Shown here piece by piece: positions 1 through 8,566 of a DNA stretch of 64,000 nucleotides (its first letter is position 1; every line of letters starts with the position of its first letter). Position numbers and translations under genes: made by a program. Origin of the DNA: Methylopumilus universalis (GTDB lineage Bacteria > Pseudomonadota > Gammaproteobacteria > Burkholderiales > Methylophilaceae); assembly GCF_006363895.1 (NCBI RefSeq), contig NZ_CP040953.1; one strand, written 5' to 3'. The notes under the pieces were generated by a model that was given only the letters and a program-made list of their open reading frames with translations, had not been told where the DNA came from and did no database searches.

Positions 1-1162
1 TTCGTCTGATTTAGAAGAAATTAAAAAAGCAGGACTATGGAAAACTGAGCGCATTATTAATTCTGATCAGAAAAGTAAGATTCAGCTTTCTGATAATCAA
101 GAAGTTATTAATATGTGTGCGAATAACTATCTTGGTTTGGCTAATAATCCCGAAGTCATTCAAGCGGCAAAAGATGGTCTCGATCGATGGGGCTTTGGTC
201 TTGCCTCTGTAAGATTTATATGTGGAACTCAAACACTACATAAAACGCTAGAAGAAAAAGTGAGCGAGTTTTTAGGCACAGAAGATACAATTCTCTATGC
301 TGCATGCTTCGATGCGAATGGTGGGTTATTTGAAACCATACTCACAGCAGATGATGCTGTTATCTCTGACGAGCTCAATCATGCGTCCATTATTGATGGC
401 ATTCGTTTATGTAAAGCGCAACGTTATCGTTATAAAAATAATGATATGAATGATTTACGTGCAAAACTACAAGAAGCCAAGAAAAATAAAGCGAGACGTA
501 TTCTAATTACCACCGATGGCGTATTTTCTATGGATGGTACGATTGCACAATTAGATAAGATTTGTGATCTTGCAGATGAATTTGATGCCATGGTACATCA
601 TGATGATTGCCACGCAACAGGATTCATGGGAAAAACAGGCCGCGGTATTCATGAGTATTGTAATGTCATAGATCGCGTGGATATCATCACAAGTACATTT
701 GGCAAAGCTTTAGGTGGCGCTACTGGTGGCTTTACATCCGGCCGTAAAGAAATTATTGATATGTTAAGACAAAGATCTAGACCTTATTTATTTTCAAATA
801 CACTTGCCCCTAATATTTGTACTGCTTCATTAAAAGTTTTTGAGATGCTAAAAAAATCAACTGCACTTCGTGATACGTTGGAAAAAAATGTGCACTACTT
901 TAGATCTGGAATGCAAAAAGCTGGCTTTGATGTAAGCGATGGTGATCACCCTATTGTTCCTATTATGTTAGGTGATGCTAATCTTGCCCAATCCATGAGT
1001 ATAAAATTGCTAGAAAAAGGTATTTTTGCAATTGGATTTTTTTATCCAGTTGTGCCACAAGGAAAGGCTAGAATTAGAACGCAAATTTCAGCTGCGCATA
1101 CATTTGAAGATCTAGATAAAGCAATAGATGCTTTTGCTACAACTAAAGATCAGTTAGCCTAA
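1..1162 (+). CDS. kbl: Glycine C-acetyltransferase (2-amino-3-ketobutyrate CoA ligase), 5'-truncated
   Basis: The reading frame is open from base 2 at the window edge, so the N-terminus lies outside. The enzyme is a PLP fold-type I alpha-oxoamine synthase that interconverts 2-amino-3-ketobutyrate plus CoA with glycine plus acetyl-CoA in threonine breakdown. The visible protein follows E. coli Kbl almost throughout: CANNYLGLANNPE, FDANGGLFET, NHASIIDG, and the PLP-lysine motif STFGKALGG (Lys codon 704-706). It ends in the usual FFYPVVPQGKARIRTQ and AAHT segments. Before the first internal ATG (113) about 37 further codons of typical Kbl sequence can be read, so 113 is not the start. The usual partner tdh is not visible. 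Identification is secure. Confidence 0.95.
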   Translation, partial: SSDLEEIKKAGLWKTERIINSDQKSKIQLSDNQEVINMCANNYLGLANNPEVIQAAKDGLDRWGFGLASVRFICGTQTLHKTLEEKVSEFLGTEDTILYAACFDANGGLFETILTADDAVISDELNHASIIDGIRLCKAQRYRYKNNDMNDLRAKLQEAKKNKARRILITTDGVFSMDGTIAQLDKICDLADEFDAMVHHDDCHATGFMGKTGRGIHEYCNVIDRVDIITSTFGKALGGATGGFTSGRKEIIDMLRQRSRPYLFSNTLAPNICTASLKVFEMLKKSTALRDTLEKNVHYFRSGMQKAGFDVSDGDHPIVPIMLGDANLAQSMSIKLLEKGIFAIGFFYPVVPQGKARIRTQISAAHTFEDLDKAIDAFATTKDQLA

Positions 1163-1189
1163 TTGTTAAAACATTTGGTGCCTATGGCA

Positions 1190-1279
1190 CTAATGAATCT
1201 TTACTGAGCAAATAGGGCAGGTACATTTCCAAGAATGTACAAACCAATCAAAAGCTTCATTTTTATTTTTATATTTCAT
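1190..1279 (-). CDS. Possible 29-aa cysteine-rich mini-protein
   Basis: This short reading frame starts at ATG 1279 and stops at 1190. It encodes a 29-residue peptide with a lysine/asparagine-rich start, an aromatic middle (DWFVHSWK) and a CTCPIC cysteine cluster that could bind metal. A TGAGAAAA stretch about 5 bases before the ATG could act as a ribosome-binding site. It begins 17 bases after the stop of a second small ORF on the same strand, which suggests joint transcription. I do not recognise a family. At this length chance cannot be excluded. Confidence 0.35.
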   Translation of the reverse strand: MKYKNKNEAFDWFVHSWKCTCPICSVKIH

Positions 1280-1296
1280 AGTTTTCTCACAAGTAA

Positions 1297-1461
1297 TTAA
1301 ACGCAATCGCCCATTGCTGACGAATATCTATGCCAGCAGTCTTTATCATTTTGTTTGCATACAAAATTATTTTCATCTGAATTTTTTGACATTTTTGAAT
1401 TTTTTAAATTTTCATTTTTTTCTAAAATTTTAGATGTTTTAATTTCTTTTTTTGATTTCAT
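1297..1461 (-). CDS. Possible 54-aa Lys-rich protein with Cys-containing tail
   Basis: A longer in-frame version starts at 1494, but the ATG at 1461 has a good Shine-Dalgarno (GAGGAAA, about 6 bases upstream), so I prefer it. The product has a strongly basic, Ser/Lys/Asn-rich N-terminal half and a more ordered tail with three cysteines (FVCKQNDKDCWHRYSS, then a final DCV). The tail looks constrained rather than random, but I know no family for it. The 29-aa Cys-rich ORF follows on the same strand. An overlapping plus-strand ORF at 1355-1546 is low-complexity Phe/Ser and looks like its shadow. Confidence 0.5.
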   Translation of the reverse strand: MKSKKEIKTSKILEKNENLKNSKMSKNSDENNFVCKQNDKDCWHRYSSAMGDCV

Positions 1462-1637
1462 TTTCGTTTCCTCACAAATAGTTTGTATGAGCAAATTCTA
1501 TGTCTCTTGTTTAGATAAATCCAATGAATTGTTCTTAAGTATGTGATAAGTATTTCTTATCAATAGCAAAACCTATCAAGGGTACAGGTAAGCCCTAATG
1601 ATAGATTTTTGGTAAGGCGGTGATAGGGCTATCTTAC

Positions 1638-1664
1638 AAAGCGTCAAAATTTTTTGAGGCGCTT
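1638..1664 (-). terminator. Weak hairpin after cytochrome c gene
   Basis: AGCG-TCAAAA (1640-1649) can pair with TTTTGA-CGCT (1652-1663) around a two-base GG bulge, just past the stop of the cytochrome gene. Only a short T stretch follows on the minus strand, so this is a weak terminator candidate. Confidence 0.35.
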
Positions 1665-1671
1665 AGCTTTA

Positions 1672-2052
1672 TTACTTCTTGCTACTAAGCTTCGACAGCT
1701 TATTTTTAATCTTTATATACTCTTGTTCGGTAGGGGTACTCCAGTTGCCGCCAGAAGCATTCACCATATAAATTAAGGCCTCTGAAAAGTCTTCTAAAGT
1801 TAAATCAGGCTTCCCGCCTTTTGCTGGCATTTTTCTCACACCGTTATAGGCTTCAGCAATTACATGAATCTTGCCTTCTTTGATAATAGATGCCCAGTCG
1901 CGATTATTCTGAAATTTAGGAGCCCCATTCATACCGGCAGCATGACAAGCTATACAAACCGATTTATAAGTAGCCTCTCCACTTGCAGAGGAAGTTAACG
2001 GGACTAATAAAGTCAGCACAAAGAATGAAAAGATTATAGTTTGTCGTAGCAT
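1672..2052 (-). CDS. c5-type cytochrome c (monohaem, periplasmic)
   Basis: This is a small class I cytochrome c. Starting at the ATG at 2052 gives a classical signal peptide (MLRQTIIFSFFVLTLLVPL, then SSAS); the frame is open to 2142 but the extra 30 residues look non-coding. The mature part has one CxxCH haem site (CIACH), the following GMNGAPKF stretch and a Met ligand in the MPAKGG motif, followed by an ALIYMVNASGG helix. That order is typical of the cytochrome c5/c555 family, which passes electrons to terminal oxidases or, in methylotrophs, may receive them from methanol oxidation. The partner is not evident. The gene is divergent from glnE across about 150 bases. Confidence 0.88.
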   Translation of the reverse strand: MLRQTIIFSFFVLTLLVPLTSSASGEATYKSVCIACHAAGMNGAPKFQNNRDWASIIKEGKIHVIAEAYNGVRKMPAKGGKPDLTLEDFSEALIYMVNASGGNWSTPTEQEYIKIKNKLSKLSSKK

Positions 2053-2200
2053 AAGATTTATTGATAGTAAGCGCTTTAGATATTTATAGGCATTGTAGAT
2101 GAAATCGTATTTTAGCTGGGAGTAAAAAGGGTGTGCAAGCAAAAGCTGAATTTTGTGTTAATTTCTAAGTTATGAAGAATACGAATTAATAGAATGCTTT

Positions 2201-4921
2201 ATGTCTACATCTAATCAATCACTATTGAATCAATTGTTAAGTAAAGACCTTTCTTATACCTACCACTGCTCACCTTTTATAAAAAGGCTATTTGAGGCAG
2301 ATAAAGCGCTCGAGCAACTCTCACTTCAGCATATTAGCCATCCTTTTAGTCGGCAAGAAATGGAATCATGGTTAGATAGCCGCCAAATTTCTGATGAGAT
2401 TAGTTTAAATAAATCTCTTCGTATACTTCGTCAGCAAGTGATTGCAAATATTATTCTTCGCGATCTTAATAAATTAGCTGATTTAGATGAAGTTTTAAAA
2501 TCAGTAACAGCGCTTGCTGAAATCACTCTCATTCATGCTCATCAATTTCATTTCAATGCCCTGAAGTCTATTCATGGTGTTCCTATAGGATTAAGGGGTG
2601 AAGAGCAGCAATTAAGTATTGTCGGCATGGGAAAGTTAGGTGGAGAAGAGCTTAATGTGTCATCTGATATTGATCTAATCTTTGCCTACCCAGAAGAGGG
2701 AGATACTGAAAGTAAGGAGCCTATAAGCAATCAAAGCTTCTTTATTAAACTTTGCAAAAAAATCATATCGAGCCTTAATGATGTGACAGAAGATGGGTTT
2801 GTGTTTCGCGTAGATATGCAATTAAGACCTTTTGGTTCTGAGGGCCAGATTGCATGTAGTTATCAAATGCTAGAAGATTACTATCAAAAATACGGGCGAG
2901 AATGGGAAAGATATGCTTGGGTCAAAGGTCGCGTTATTGTAGGACCTCAAATAGAGCTTACTAAAATTATTGAGCCATTTGTTTACCGTAAATATTTAGA
3001 TTACGGCGCATTGAATTCTATGCGTGATTTAAAAACTCAGATTCAAAATGATGTCAATAAAAAGGGCATCCAAGAAAATATTAAAGTGGGTCGAGGCGGT
3101 ATTCGTAAGATTGAGTTTATTGCACAAGTTTATCAATTGATACGAGGTGGCCAAGATAAAACATTAAGACTTAAATCGCTTTTACCTGCATTAGCACTTC
3201 TCGAAACTAAAAATTTATTATCTAAAAATGGAGTTAAGTCATTAACGGAGGCTTATAAGTTCTTAAGAAATTTGGAGCATAGACTTCAGTATATGGAAGA
3301 TATGCAAACGCAAGAGCTACCAAAAACTGATGAAGGTAAATTAAGAGTGGTTCAGTCTATGCATTACCAAGACTGGAATATGTTTTATCAAGATCTTGAA
3401 ATTCACAGAGCAAACGTAGAGTTCTATTTTGATGAGGTTTTTAAAGAAACAATTAAAGATGAAGATTCGCCGCAATTAAATTTAACTAAAGTGCTATGGA
3501 ATAGCGCTTTAACTTTAGAAGATGCATATAAGCATCTAGAGGACTTAGGATTTAAATTACCTGATGAAACCTATCAGATTCTTCAGGGATTAAAGGGTAG
3601 TTCACGTTATTTACATTTACCTGAAGTAAGTCGACAACGATTTGATCTCCTCATGCCTTTAATTATCCATGAAGTTTCTTCAGCTTCTGATCCTAATGCA
3701 GATTCAACGCTGATTAGAATCATTTCAATTTTAGAGAGTATATGTAGGCGTGCGAGTTATCTCGCCATGCTCACAGAAAATCCAAGTGCATTAAAGATAC
3801 TTATTAAACTATCTAAAGCGGGCCCATGGCTTACGCAATATCTTATTCAGCATCCGATATTGATTGATGAATTGCTTGATATTAATCATTTTTATACAAA
3901 GCCAGATTTTGTGGCAATAAAAGAAAAGCTTCATAAAGATTTATTGGAAGCTAAAGATGATATTGAGCAGCAAATGAATATCATGCGCAATATTAAGCAC
4001 GCTAACATTTTTAAGTTGGCTGCATTGGAAGTCATAGGTGATGTGTCAGTTGAAAATCTCTCTGATTACTTAACTGAGCTTGCTGACCTACTTATAGGAG
4101 AAACGCTCTTATTGGTATGGCGTCATATGTATCCAGAGCAAAATGACCCACCTAAATTTGCTGTTATTGCTTATGGGAAATTCGGAGGTAAAGAAATGAG
4201 CTATACCTCGGATTTAGACATTGTGTTTATCTATGATGACAAGCGAGATGGCATGGCAGAAAAATATGCAAGATTTGCACAAAGGATTAATAGTTGGCTC
4301 AACACTTACACATCCTCAGGCCTTCTCTATGAAATAGATCTTGCATTAAGACCTGACGGAGCAAGTGGTCTATTAGTGAGTTCTATTGACGCTTTTAAAG
4401 ATTACCAATCAAAAAGAGCTTGGACATGGGAACACCAAGCAATTACCCGTGCGCGCTTTTGTGCTGGAGATGAAAGTATAGGCAATCAATTTGAAAAGGC
4501 TCGATTAGATATTCTAGAAACGCAAAGAGATATAAAGCAGCTAAAGATAGACGTATTGGATATGCGCGAAAAAATGCTTGAAAAACACAAGGTCGATCAT
4601 GAACTTTTCGATCTAAAACAAGATCGTGGAGGCATTATTGATATTGAATTTATTGTGCAATATTTTGTTTTAGCTTTTGGTTCTTCAAATAAGGCACTTA
4701 CTCAAAATATAGGCAATATTGGATTACTTAATCTTTTTAGTGAGCAAAATTTAATGGAGGCTCTCACAGCTAAAAAACTCATCAGCGCTTATCGATTATA
4801 TAGAGAGCTTCAACATCAATTAGGTCTTGAGACTAAATTAGGTGGAAAAATAAAGTATTCTGAAGTTGTAGATCACCCGGCTGAGGTTGTATCTATTTGG
4901 AAAAGTATTTTCAATAGTTAA
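2201..4921 (+). CDS. glnE: Bifunctional glutamine synthetase adenylyltransferase/adenylyl-removing enzyme
   Basis: GlnE attaches AMP to glutamine synthetase and removes it, under control of PII, adjusting nitrogen assimilation. The 906-residue protein is slightly shorter than E. coli GlnE (about 946) and keeps both nucleotidyltransferase halves. The N-terminal deadenylylase core has GMGKLGGEELNVSSDIDL (about residues 142-159). The C-terminal adenylylase core has AYGKFGGKEMSYTSDLDI (about 655-672). Each has the DxD metal pair. Each half is followed by its RGGIRKIEFIAQ or RGGIIDIEFIVQ motif. Its last four bases overlap the 3' end of convergent msrQ. Assignment is firm. Confidence 0.96.
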   Translation: MSTSNQSLLNQLLSKDLSYTYHCSPFIKRLFEADKALEQLSLQHISHPFSRQEMESWLDSRQISDEISLNKSLRILRQQVIANIILRDLNKLADLDEVLKSVTALAEITLIHAHQFHFNALKSIHGVPIGLRGEEQQLSIVGMGKLGGEELNVSSDIDLIFAYPEEGDTESKEPISNQSFFIKLCKKIISSLNDVTEDGFVFRVDMQLRPFGSEGQIACSYQMLEDYYQKYGREWERYAWVKGRVIVGPQIELTKIIEPFVYRKYLDYGALNSMRDLKTQIQNDVNKKGIQENIKVGRGGIRKIEFIAQVYQLIRGGQDKTLRLKSLLPALALLETKNLLSKNGVKSLTEAYKFLRNLEHRLQYMEDMQTQELPKTDEGKLRVVQSMHYQDWNMFYQDLEIHRANVEFYFDEVFKETIKDEDSPQLNLTKVLWNSALTLEDAYKHLEDLGFKLPDETYQILQGLKGSSRYLHLPEVSRQRFDLLMPLIIHEVSSASDPNADSTLIRIISILESICRRASYLAMLTENPSALKILIKLSKAGPWLTQYLIQHPILIDELLDINHFYTKPDFVAIKEKLHKDLLEAKDDIEQQMNIMRNIKHANIFKLAALEVIGDVSVENLSDYLTELADLLIGETLLLVWRHMYPEQNDPPKFAVIAYGKFGGKEMSYTSDLDIVFIYDDKRDGMAEKYARFAQRINSWLNTYTSSGLLYEIDLALRPDGASGLLVSSIDAFKDYQSKRAWTWEHQAITRARFCAGDESIGNQFEKARLDILETQRDIKQLKIDVLDMREKMLEKHKVDHELFDLKQDRGGIIDIEFIVQYFVLAFGSSNKALTQNIGNIGLLNLFSEQNLMEALTAKKLISAYRLYRELQHQLGLETKLGGKIKYSEVVDHPAEVVSIWKSIFNS

Positions 4922-5505
4922 TTTTTTTTACGCTTGAAAACATTTAATCTCAATATAAGTAATAGAGAGACTATGACAGCGTAAATAAGTGGCTCAGTTA
5001 AATCCTTTTTTACAAGCCATACAAAATGAAGTACACCTAATATAGCTATAAGGTAAATAAGGCGATGCAATCTTTTCCAATTTACTTTAAGTCTTCTCAT
5101 CATCCTATCTGAAGAAGTGAAAGCTAATGGAAGTAATAAAAGCCAAGCTAAAAAACCTACAAGCACATAGCGATGTTTAATAATGTCATTTTTGATATCG
5201 ATCCATGCAAAATGGTAGTCAAGCCATATATAGCAAAGCAGATGAATTGATGCGTAGAAAAATACAAAAAGCCCTAGCATTCTTCTGTATAGAATCCACT
5301 GACTAATCGTTGTAATGTTTCTTAAAGGTGTCATGCTAAGTGTTAAACATAAGAAAATGAGCGTCCATTTTCCAAAGTGACGTTCAACAAACTCTATGGG
5401 ATTAGCTCCAAGATTATTTTGTAATATATCAATGCCGACAGAAAGAATAGGCCAAAGACCTAAAATAAAAATAAAACGTTTGATATAGATTGGATTTAAC
5501 TTCAA
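4918..5505 (-). CDS. msrQ: Haem-binding membrane subunit MsrQ (YedZ)
   Basis: MsrQ is the inner-membrane b-haem protein that feeds quinone-derived electrons to periplasmic MsrP for repair of methionine sulfoxide. The 195-residue protein is nearly all membrane segments and shows the ferric-reductase-like layout. Conserved histidines occur in YASIHLLCYIWLDYH, KNDIIKHRYVLVG and WKRLHRLIYLIAILGVLHF, the last being a typical MsrQ signature. It starts six bases after the msrP stop, so the two form an operon. The 3' end overlaps glnE by four bases on the opposite strand. Confidence 0.93.
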   Translation of the reverse strand: MKLNPIYIKRFIFILGLWPILSVGIDILQNNLGANPIEFVERHFGKWTLIFLCLTLSMTPLRNITTISQWILYRRMLGLFVFFYASIHLLCYIWLDYHFAWIDIKNDIIKHRYVLVGFLAWLLLLPLAFTSSDRMMRRLKVNWKRLHRLIYLIAILGVLHFVWLVKKDLTEPLIYAVIVSLLLILRLNVFKRKKN

Positions 5506-5511
5506 GGCGAA

Positions 5512-6459
5512 TTAAAAATTTTTATTTAAATCCATACCTTGATAAAGATGAGCCACTTCTTCTTTATAGCCATTAAACATTTGTGTTTTAAGTCTAGGAG
5601 ATAATAGGCTTTCTCCAATTCTTCTCTCGGTAGCTTGTGTCCATCGAGGATGGTCTACTTCAGGATTCACATTGGAATAAAATCCATACTCTTTGGGATT
5701 GGCTTTCATCCAAGTAGATATAGGCATTTTTTCTACTAATCTAATCTTAGTAATTGCCTTGACACTCTTAAAGCCATATTTCCAAGGGACCACCAACCTA
5801 ATAGGTGCGCCATTTTGTTTTGGTAATACTTTTCCATATAAACCTACTGCCAAGATAGTGAGTGGATGCATAGCTTCATCTAATCTTAGTCCTTCTGTGT
5901 ATGGCCAATCTAGCATGTCATCTTTTTGCCCAATCATTTCACTTGGGCGCTTTAGAGATACAAATTCAACATATTTAGCATTTCCTGTTGGCGTTACTTT
6001 TTTAAGTAATGAATTTAATGGAATACCTATCCAAGGAATCACCATAGACCAACCTTCAACACAGCGAAGTCTATAGATGCGTTCTTCTATTGGTATGAGC
6101 TTTATGAGTTCATCTATATCAAGTTTTAATGGTTTCGCTACAGAGCCTTCAATCGAAATTGACCATGGGTCAATTTTTAATAAATGCGCATGATCTTGTG
6201 GGTCTGATTTTGAAGTCCCAAATTCATAATAATTGTTATAGCTTGTAATATCTTTAAAAGAAGTGAGCTTTTCATTACCATGGTCTTTTGATTGAATAAA
6301 TGAAGGGAGAGTATTAAGCGCAGCAAAACCTGTGTTTGTAAATGTGGAGAGTGCAGTAGAGCTTAAAATTAGACCTAAATTTTTTATAAAATTTCTACGG
6401 TCATTATAAATATGCTCAGGGGTAATTTCTGATGAGGGTATTTTTTTAAATGTAGTCAT
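5512..6459 (-). CDS. msrP: Protein-methionine-sulfoxide reductase catalytic subunit MsrP (YedY)
   Basis: MsrP is a periplasmic molybdopterin enzyme that reduces oxidised methionines in proteins. The N-terminus carries a twin-arginine export signal (RRNFIKNLG, Arg21-Arg22) before a hydrophobic stretch. The sulfite-oxidase fold is shown by YRLRCVEGWSMVIPWIG, whose Cys133 should ligate molybdenum, and by KQNGAPIRLVVPWKYGFKS near residue 220. Length (315) is normal. It is first in the msrP-msrQ operon. The pair would protect envelope proteins from oxidative damage, which is plausible for a cell in sunlit water, but that link is inference. Confidence 0.95.
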   Translation of the reverse strand: MTTFKKIPSSEITPEHIYNDRRNFIKNLGLILSSTALSTFTNTGFAALNTLPSFIQSKDHGNEKLTSFKDITSYNNYYEFGTSKSDPQDHAHLLKIDPWSISIEGSVAKPLKLDIDELIKLIPIEERIYRLRCVEGWSMVIPWIGIPLNSLLKKVTPTGNAKYVEFVSLKRPSEMIGQKDDMLDWPYTEGLRLDEAMHPLTILAVGLYGKVLPKQNGAPIRLVVPWKYGFKSVKAITKIRLVEKMPISTWMKANPKEYGFYSNVNPEVDHPRWTQATERRIGESLLSPRLKTQMFNGYKEEVAHLYQGMDLNKNF

Positions 6460-6652
6460 AGTGAATTCTAACTATTTTTTCTATAGAAAGCTGAGCTAAT
6501 ATCCCTAGGAATAGAAATTTTAATGTATATGGTAGTTTGACATAAGTGTTTAGGGTTATGAATTTTGGCAGTATAGAATAGCGATATACAAATGCAGACC
6601 AAATAGTATTGAACTTTAAAAGTAAGTAATGTATCTAGATCACATCATTAAT

Positions 6653-6778
6653 ATGAAAGATAAAAAAATGGCAAAGAAAAAATGTAAATATAATTGGCAT
6701 ATGGCTTTTAGATGCGGCCTTGGTTCAGCATTTTATGTATTAGGTATTGCCGCTTTTATTAAATATTTATTCAATTAG
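6653..6778 (+). CDS. Small single-TM protein, first gene of a four-gene cluster
   Basis: This 41-residue ORF has a lysine-rich cytoplasmic start (KDKKMAKKKCKYNWH) followed by one hydrophobic helix (SAFYVLGIAAFIKYLF). In-frame ATGs also occur at 6629 and 6668, and none has a strong Shine-Dalgarno, so the start is uncertain. Its stop is five bases before the TIGR03643-family gene, suggesting cotranscription with the three genes that follow. I do not recognise the family. A Lys-rich tail plus one TM helix suggests an inner-membrane micro-protein. Confidence 0.55.
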   Translation: MKDKKMAKKKCKYNWHMAFRCGLGSAFYVLGIAAFIKYLFN

Positions 6779-6783
6779 GTCTA

Positions 6784-7053
6784 ATGTCAAAAAAAGAGAC
6801 TTTATTAACCGAAGGAGATATTTCCAGGCTGATCGAAATGGCTTGGGAGGATAAAACACCTTTTGAAGCCATCTTAAAGACGTATCAATTAGATGAGCCT
6901 TCTTTAATGAGGCTCATGCAAAAGCACCTTAAGCCTTCATCTTATCGATTGTGGAGAAAGCGCGTTAAAGAGCGATCAAGTAAGCATTTAAAACTTAGAT
7001 CGCCTGACATTAAGCGAGATCACTGCGTTACTCAATATAAAATTAGCCGTTAA
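6784..7053 (+). CDS. TIGR03643 (DUF2805) family protein
   Basis: The 89-residue protein has the family features I associate with TIGR03643: an N-terminal acidic helix (ISRLIEMAWEDKTPFEAI), the central LDEPSLMRLMQKHLKPSSY segment resembling a small helix-turn-helix, and a basic RLWRKRVKERSSKH stretch. The function is not known. From general recollection, this family and DUF2256 tend to sit near cryptochrome/photolyase-type genes in aquatic bacteria; no photolyase is present in this window. It lies between a one-TM peptide (5-base gap) and DUF2256 (6-base gap). Confidence 0.8.
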   Translation: MSKKETLLTEGDISRLIEMAWEDKTPFEAILKTYQLDEPSLMRLMQKHLKPSSYRLWRKRVKERSSKHLKLRSPDIKRDHCVTQYKISR

Positions 7054-7059
7054 ATTATT

Positions 7060-7200
7060 ATGGGAATGGTAAAAAAAGAAAACTTACCGACAAAAATTTG
7101 CCTAGTTTGTCAAAAGCCTTTTTCTTGGAGAAAGAAGTGGCAGCTTGTTTGGAATGATGTGAAATACTGCTCAGAGCGATGTAAGCGTCATAAAAATTAA
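7060..7200 (+). CDS. DUF2256 zinc-ribbon-like protein
   Basis: A 46-residue ORF, too short for most gene callers, runs from ATG 7060 (alternative 7066) to TAA 7200. It contains the full DUF2256 signature: two CxxC-type pairs (ICLVCQ and YCSERC) around an FSWRKKWQLVWNDV core. The four cysteines probably hold one zinc. Function is unknown. It sits six bases after TIGR03643 and two bases before the HNH gene, so the cluster is probably one transcript. The pattern match is close, so I am confident of the family. Confidence 0.85.
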   Translation: MGMVKKENLPTKICLVCQKPFSWRKKWQLVWNDVKYCSERCKRHKN

Positions 7201-7202
7201 GC

Positions 7203-7544
7203 ATGATCGGAAAAATTAGAAAAAAACTTCTACCACCTATATTATCAGAGGCCATTCCGGACCCTATAATATGCCCAATATGTAGCAGAGTTATTCCAGA
7301 ATCTCAAAAAGATGCGCACCATTTAATTCCAAAATCTAAAGGCGGTAAATCGACGGAATATCTTCACCGAATCTGCCATAAACAAATCCACGCTTTATTT
7401 AATGAAAATGAACTCGCTAAAATATTGAATACTGCAGAGTCATTAAGAAACCATTCCGATATGCAAACGTTTATTAATTGGGTGAAAAATAAGCCAGATA
7501 ATTTTTACGAGAGAGCTGCTAAAAGTTCACGTATTAAGAAATAG
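7203..7544 (+). CDS. Small HNH endonuclease-like protein
   Basis: This 113-residue protein has a zinc-binding CPIC pair followed by the HNH core DAHHLIPKSKGGKSTEY and a closing CHKQIHALF. That is the order seen in stand-alone HNH nucleases, where the first His is the general base and the last His and Asn/His hold the metal. No other domain is visible. It starts two bases after the DUF2256 stop. Whether it acts in repair, defence or something else cannot be told from sequence. It converges on the DUF3147 gene with 9 bases between. Confidence 0.8.
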   Translation: MIGKIRKKLLPPILSEAIPDPIICPICSRVIPESQKDAHHLIPKSKGGKSTEYLHRICHKQIHALFNENELAKILNTAESLRNHSDMQTFINWVKNKPDNFYERAAKSSRIKK

Positions 7545-7553
7545 TGAGATCAT

Positions 7554-7880
7554 TCATAGTATTTTTTGCAACACATAGAAAAGTATGATCATAAGAATTG
7601 TGACCATCATCATTGAAGTGAAGAAGCCATAACCATTTTTAAGTAACCAACTAAATAAAGGTAATACAGGCATTACTGGTAATACGTAAATAAAATTTTC
7701 ATTGGCTAATTTAGCAATTTTCTCTGTATCTTTGCTTTCAAACCAAATCATCATATAAGCAGTAAAAGAAATAATTGGCAGCGCCAACAAGAGCGCAGCT
7801 AATTTTGTATCTTTCTTGCTTAACTCAGTAACAAGAACAATCACCAAGACAGCGATAATAATTTTTATGAGATAAACCAT
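7554..7880 (-). CDS. DUF3147 membrane protein
   Basis: A 108-residue integral membrane protein with about four hydrophobic helices and a short polar loop (WFESKDTEKIAKLANEN). The N-terminal helix followed by ELSKKDTKLAALLLALP matches the DUF3147 family as I know it. No function is established. Its start codon overlaps the stop of the DUF429 gene by one base (TAATG), so translation is probably coupled. It is the last gene of the DCC-DUF429-DUF3147 operon. Confidence 0.75.
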   Translation of the reverse strand: MVYLIKIIIAVLVIVLVTELSKKDTKLAALLLALPIISFTAYMMIWFESKDTEKIAKLANENFIYVLPVMPVLPLFSWLLKNGYGFFTSMMMVTILMIILFYVLQKIL

Positions 7881-8566
7881 TAGTAAACGATCTGCATGTT
7901 TGGTTTCTCAGGTATTTTTGGTATATATGAAGCTTGATTATTTGCTATTCTTTTAGCGCTCCATAGAACAACGAGGGCATCTAAAATATCATTATCCATT
8001 ACACCTTTTTTTTGATATTTAGTTCGGATGGCATCAAAATTTAAATTCAGAAAATGTTTATCAAGAAGAGACTTTCTTATTTTAAAGCCTTCATCTGTCT
8101 TTTTGCTCTCAAGGATTACTTTTTCATTATTCATAGCTCTAAAGCTTAGCTCCGGATGTATTTCAAATACTTTTATATTCTCATAATGAAGTATATTTTG
8201 GACATCCTTTATCTTGGGAAATAAATACCAAGATTGAAGTGACATGGATTTCCCAATAAGTTTTTTAGATACAAGGGATGCTTTCTCATAATTCGGTTGA
8301 TCTAGCATTTCTGGTGTTGGCGCTGTAAATACAGAAGAGGCTTTTTTACTAAGAAGTTTTCTAGCTAATTGATCGGCTTGTCGAGGCATCACTTCCGATA
8401 AGATGACGGGTATATCGATACCAATGATTAACTGATTGGTCCCAATAAAAAAATTCTTGAGATTACTTATGCTTTGAAAAATAGCAGTTTCAATAACCCC
8501 CTCTTGATTCTGCCAAGCTGCAAACCAACCAGATTTACATCCATCGATGCCGACGATTAAAGGCAA
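7880..8566 (-). CDS. DUF429 family protein (predicted RNase H-like fold)
   Basis: The 228-residue protein opens with VGIDGCKSGWFAAW and has GIDIPVIL near residue 50 and an acidic DNDILDALVVLWSA near the C-terminus. These are the DUF429 landmarks; the family is thought to have an RNase H-like nuclease fold with acidic catalytic residues, but no substrate is known. Translation appears to start at a TTG that directly follows the TAG of the upstream DCC gene, so coupling is likely. It is the middle gene of a three-gene operon. Confidence 0.78.
   Translation of the reverse strand: MPLIVGIDGCKSGWFAAWQNQEGVIETAIFQSISNLKNFFIGTNQLIIGIDIPVILSEVMPRQADQLARKLLSKKASSVFTAPTPEMLDQPNYEKASLVSKKLIGKSMSLQSWYLFPKIKDVQNILHYENIKVFEIHPELSFRAMNNEKVILESKKTDEGFKIRKSLLDKHFLNLNFDAIRTKYQKKGVMDNDILDALVVLWSAKRIANNQASYIPKIPEKPNMQIVY

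Noticed and set aside
1355..1546. 63-aa plus-strand ORF
   Set aside because: Low-complexity Phe/Ser sequence antisense to the better supported minus-strand ORF with a Shine-Dalgarno.
5693..6076. 127-aa ORF antisense to msrP
   Set aside because: Lies wholly within msrP, which has clear motifs; no family resemblance or ribosome-binding site.
7058..7255. 65-aa minus-strand ORF
   Set aside because: Shadow of the DUF2256 gene on the plus strand, which carries the full family signature.
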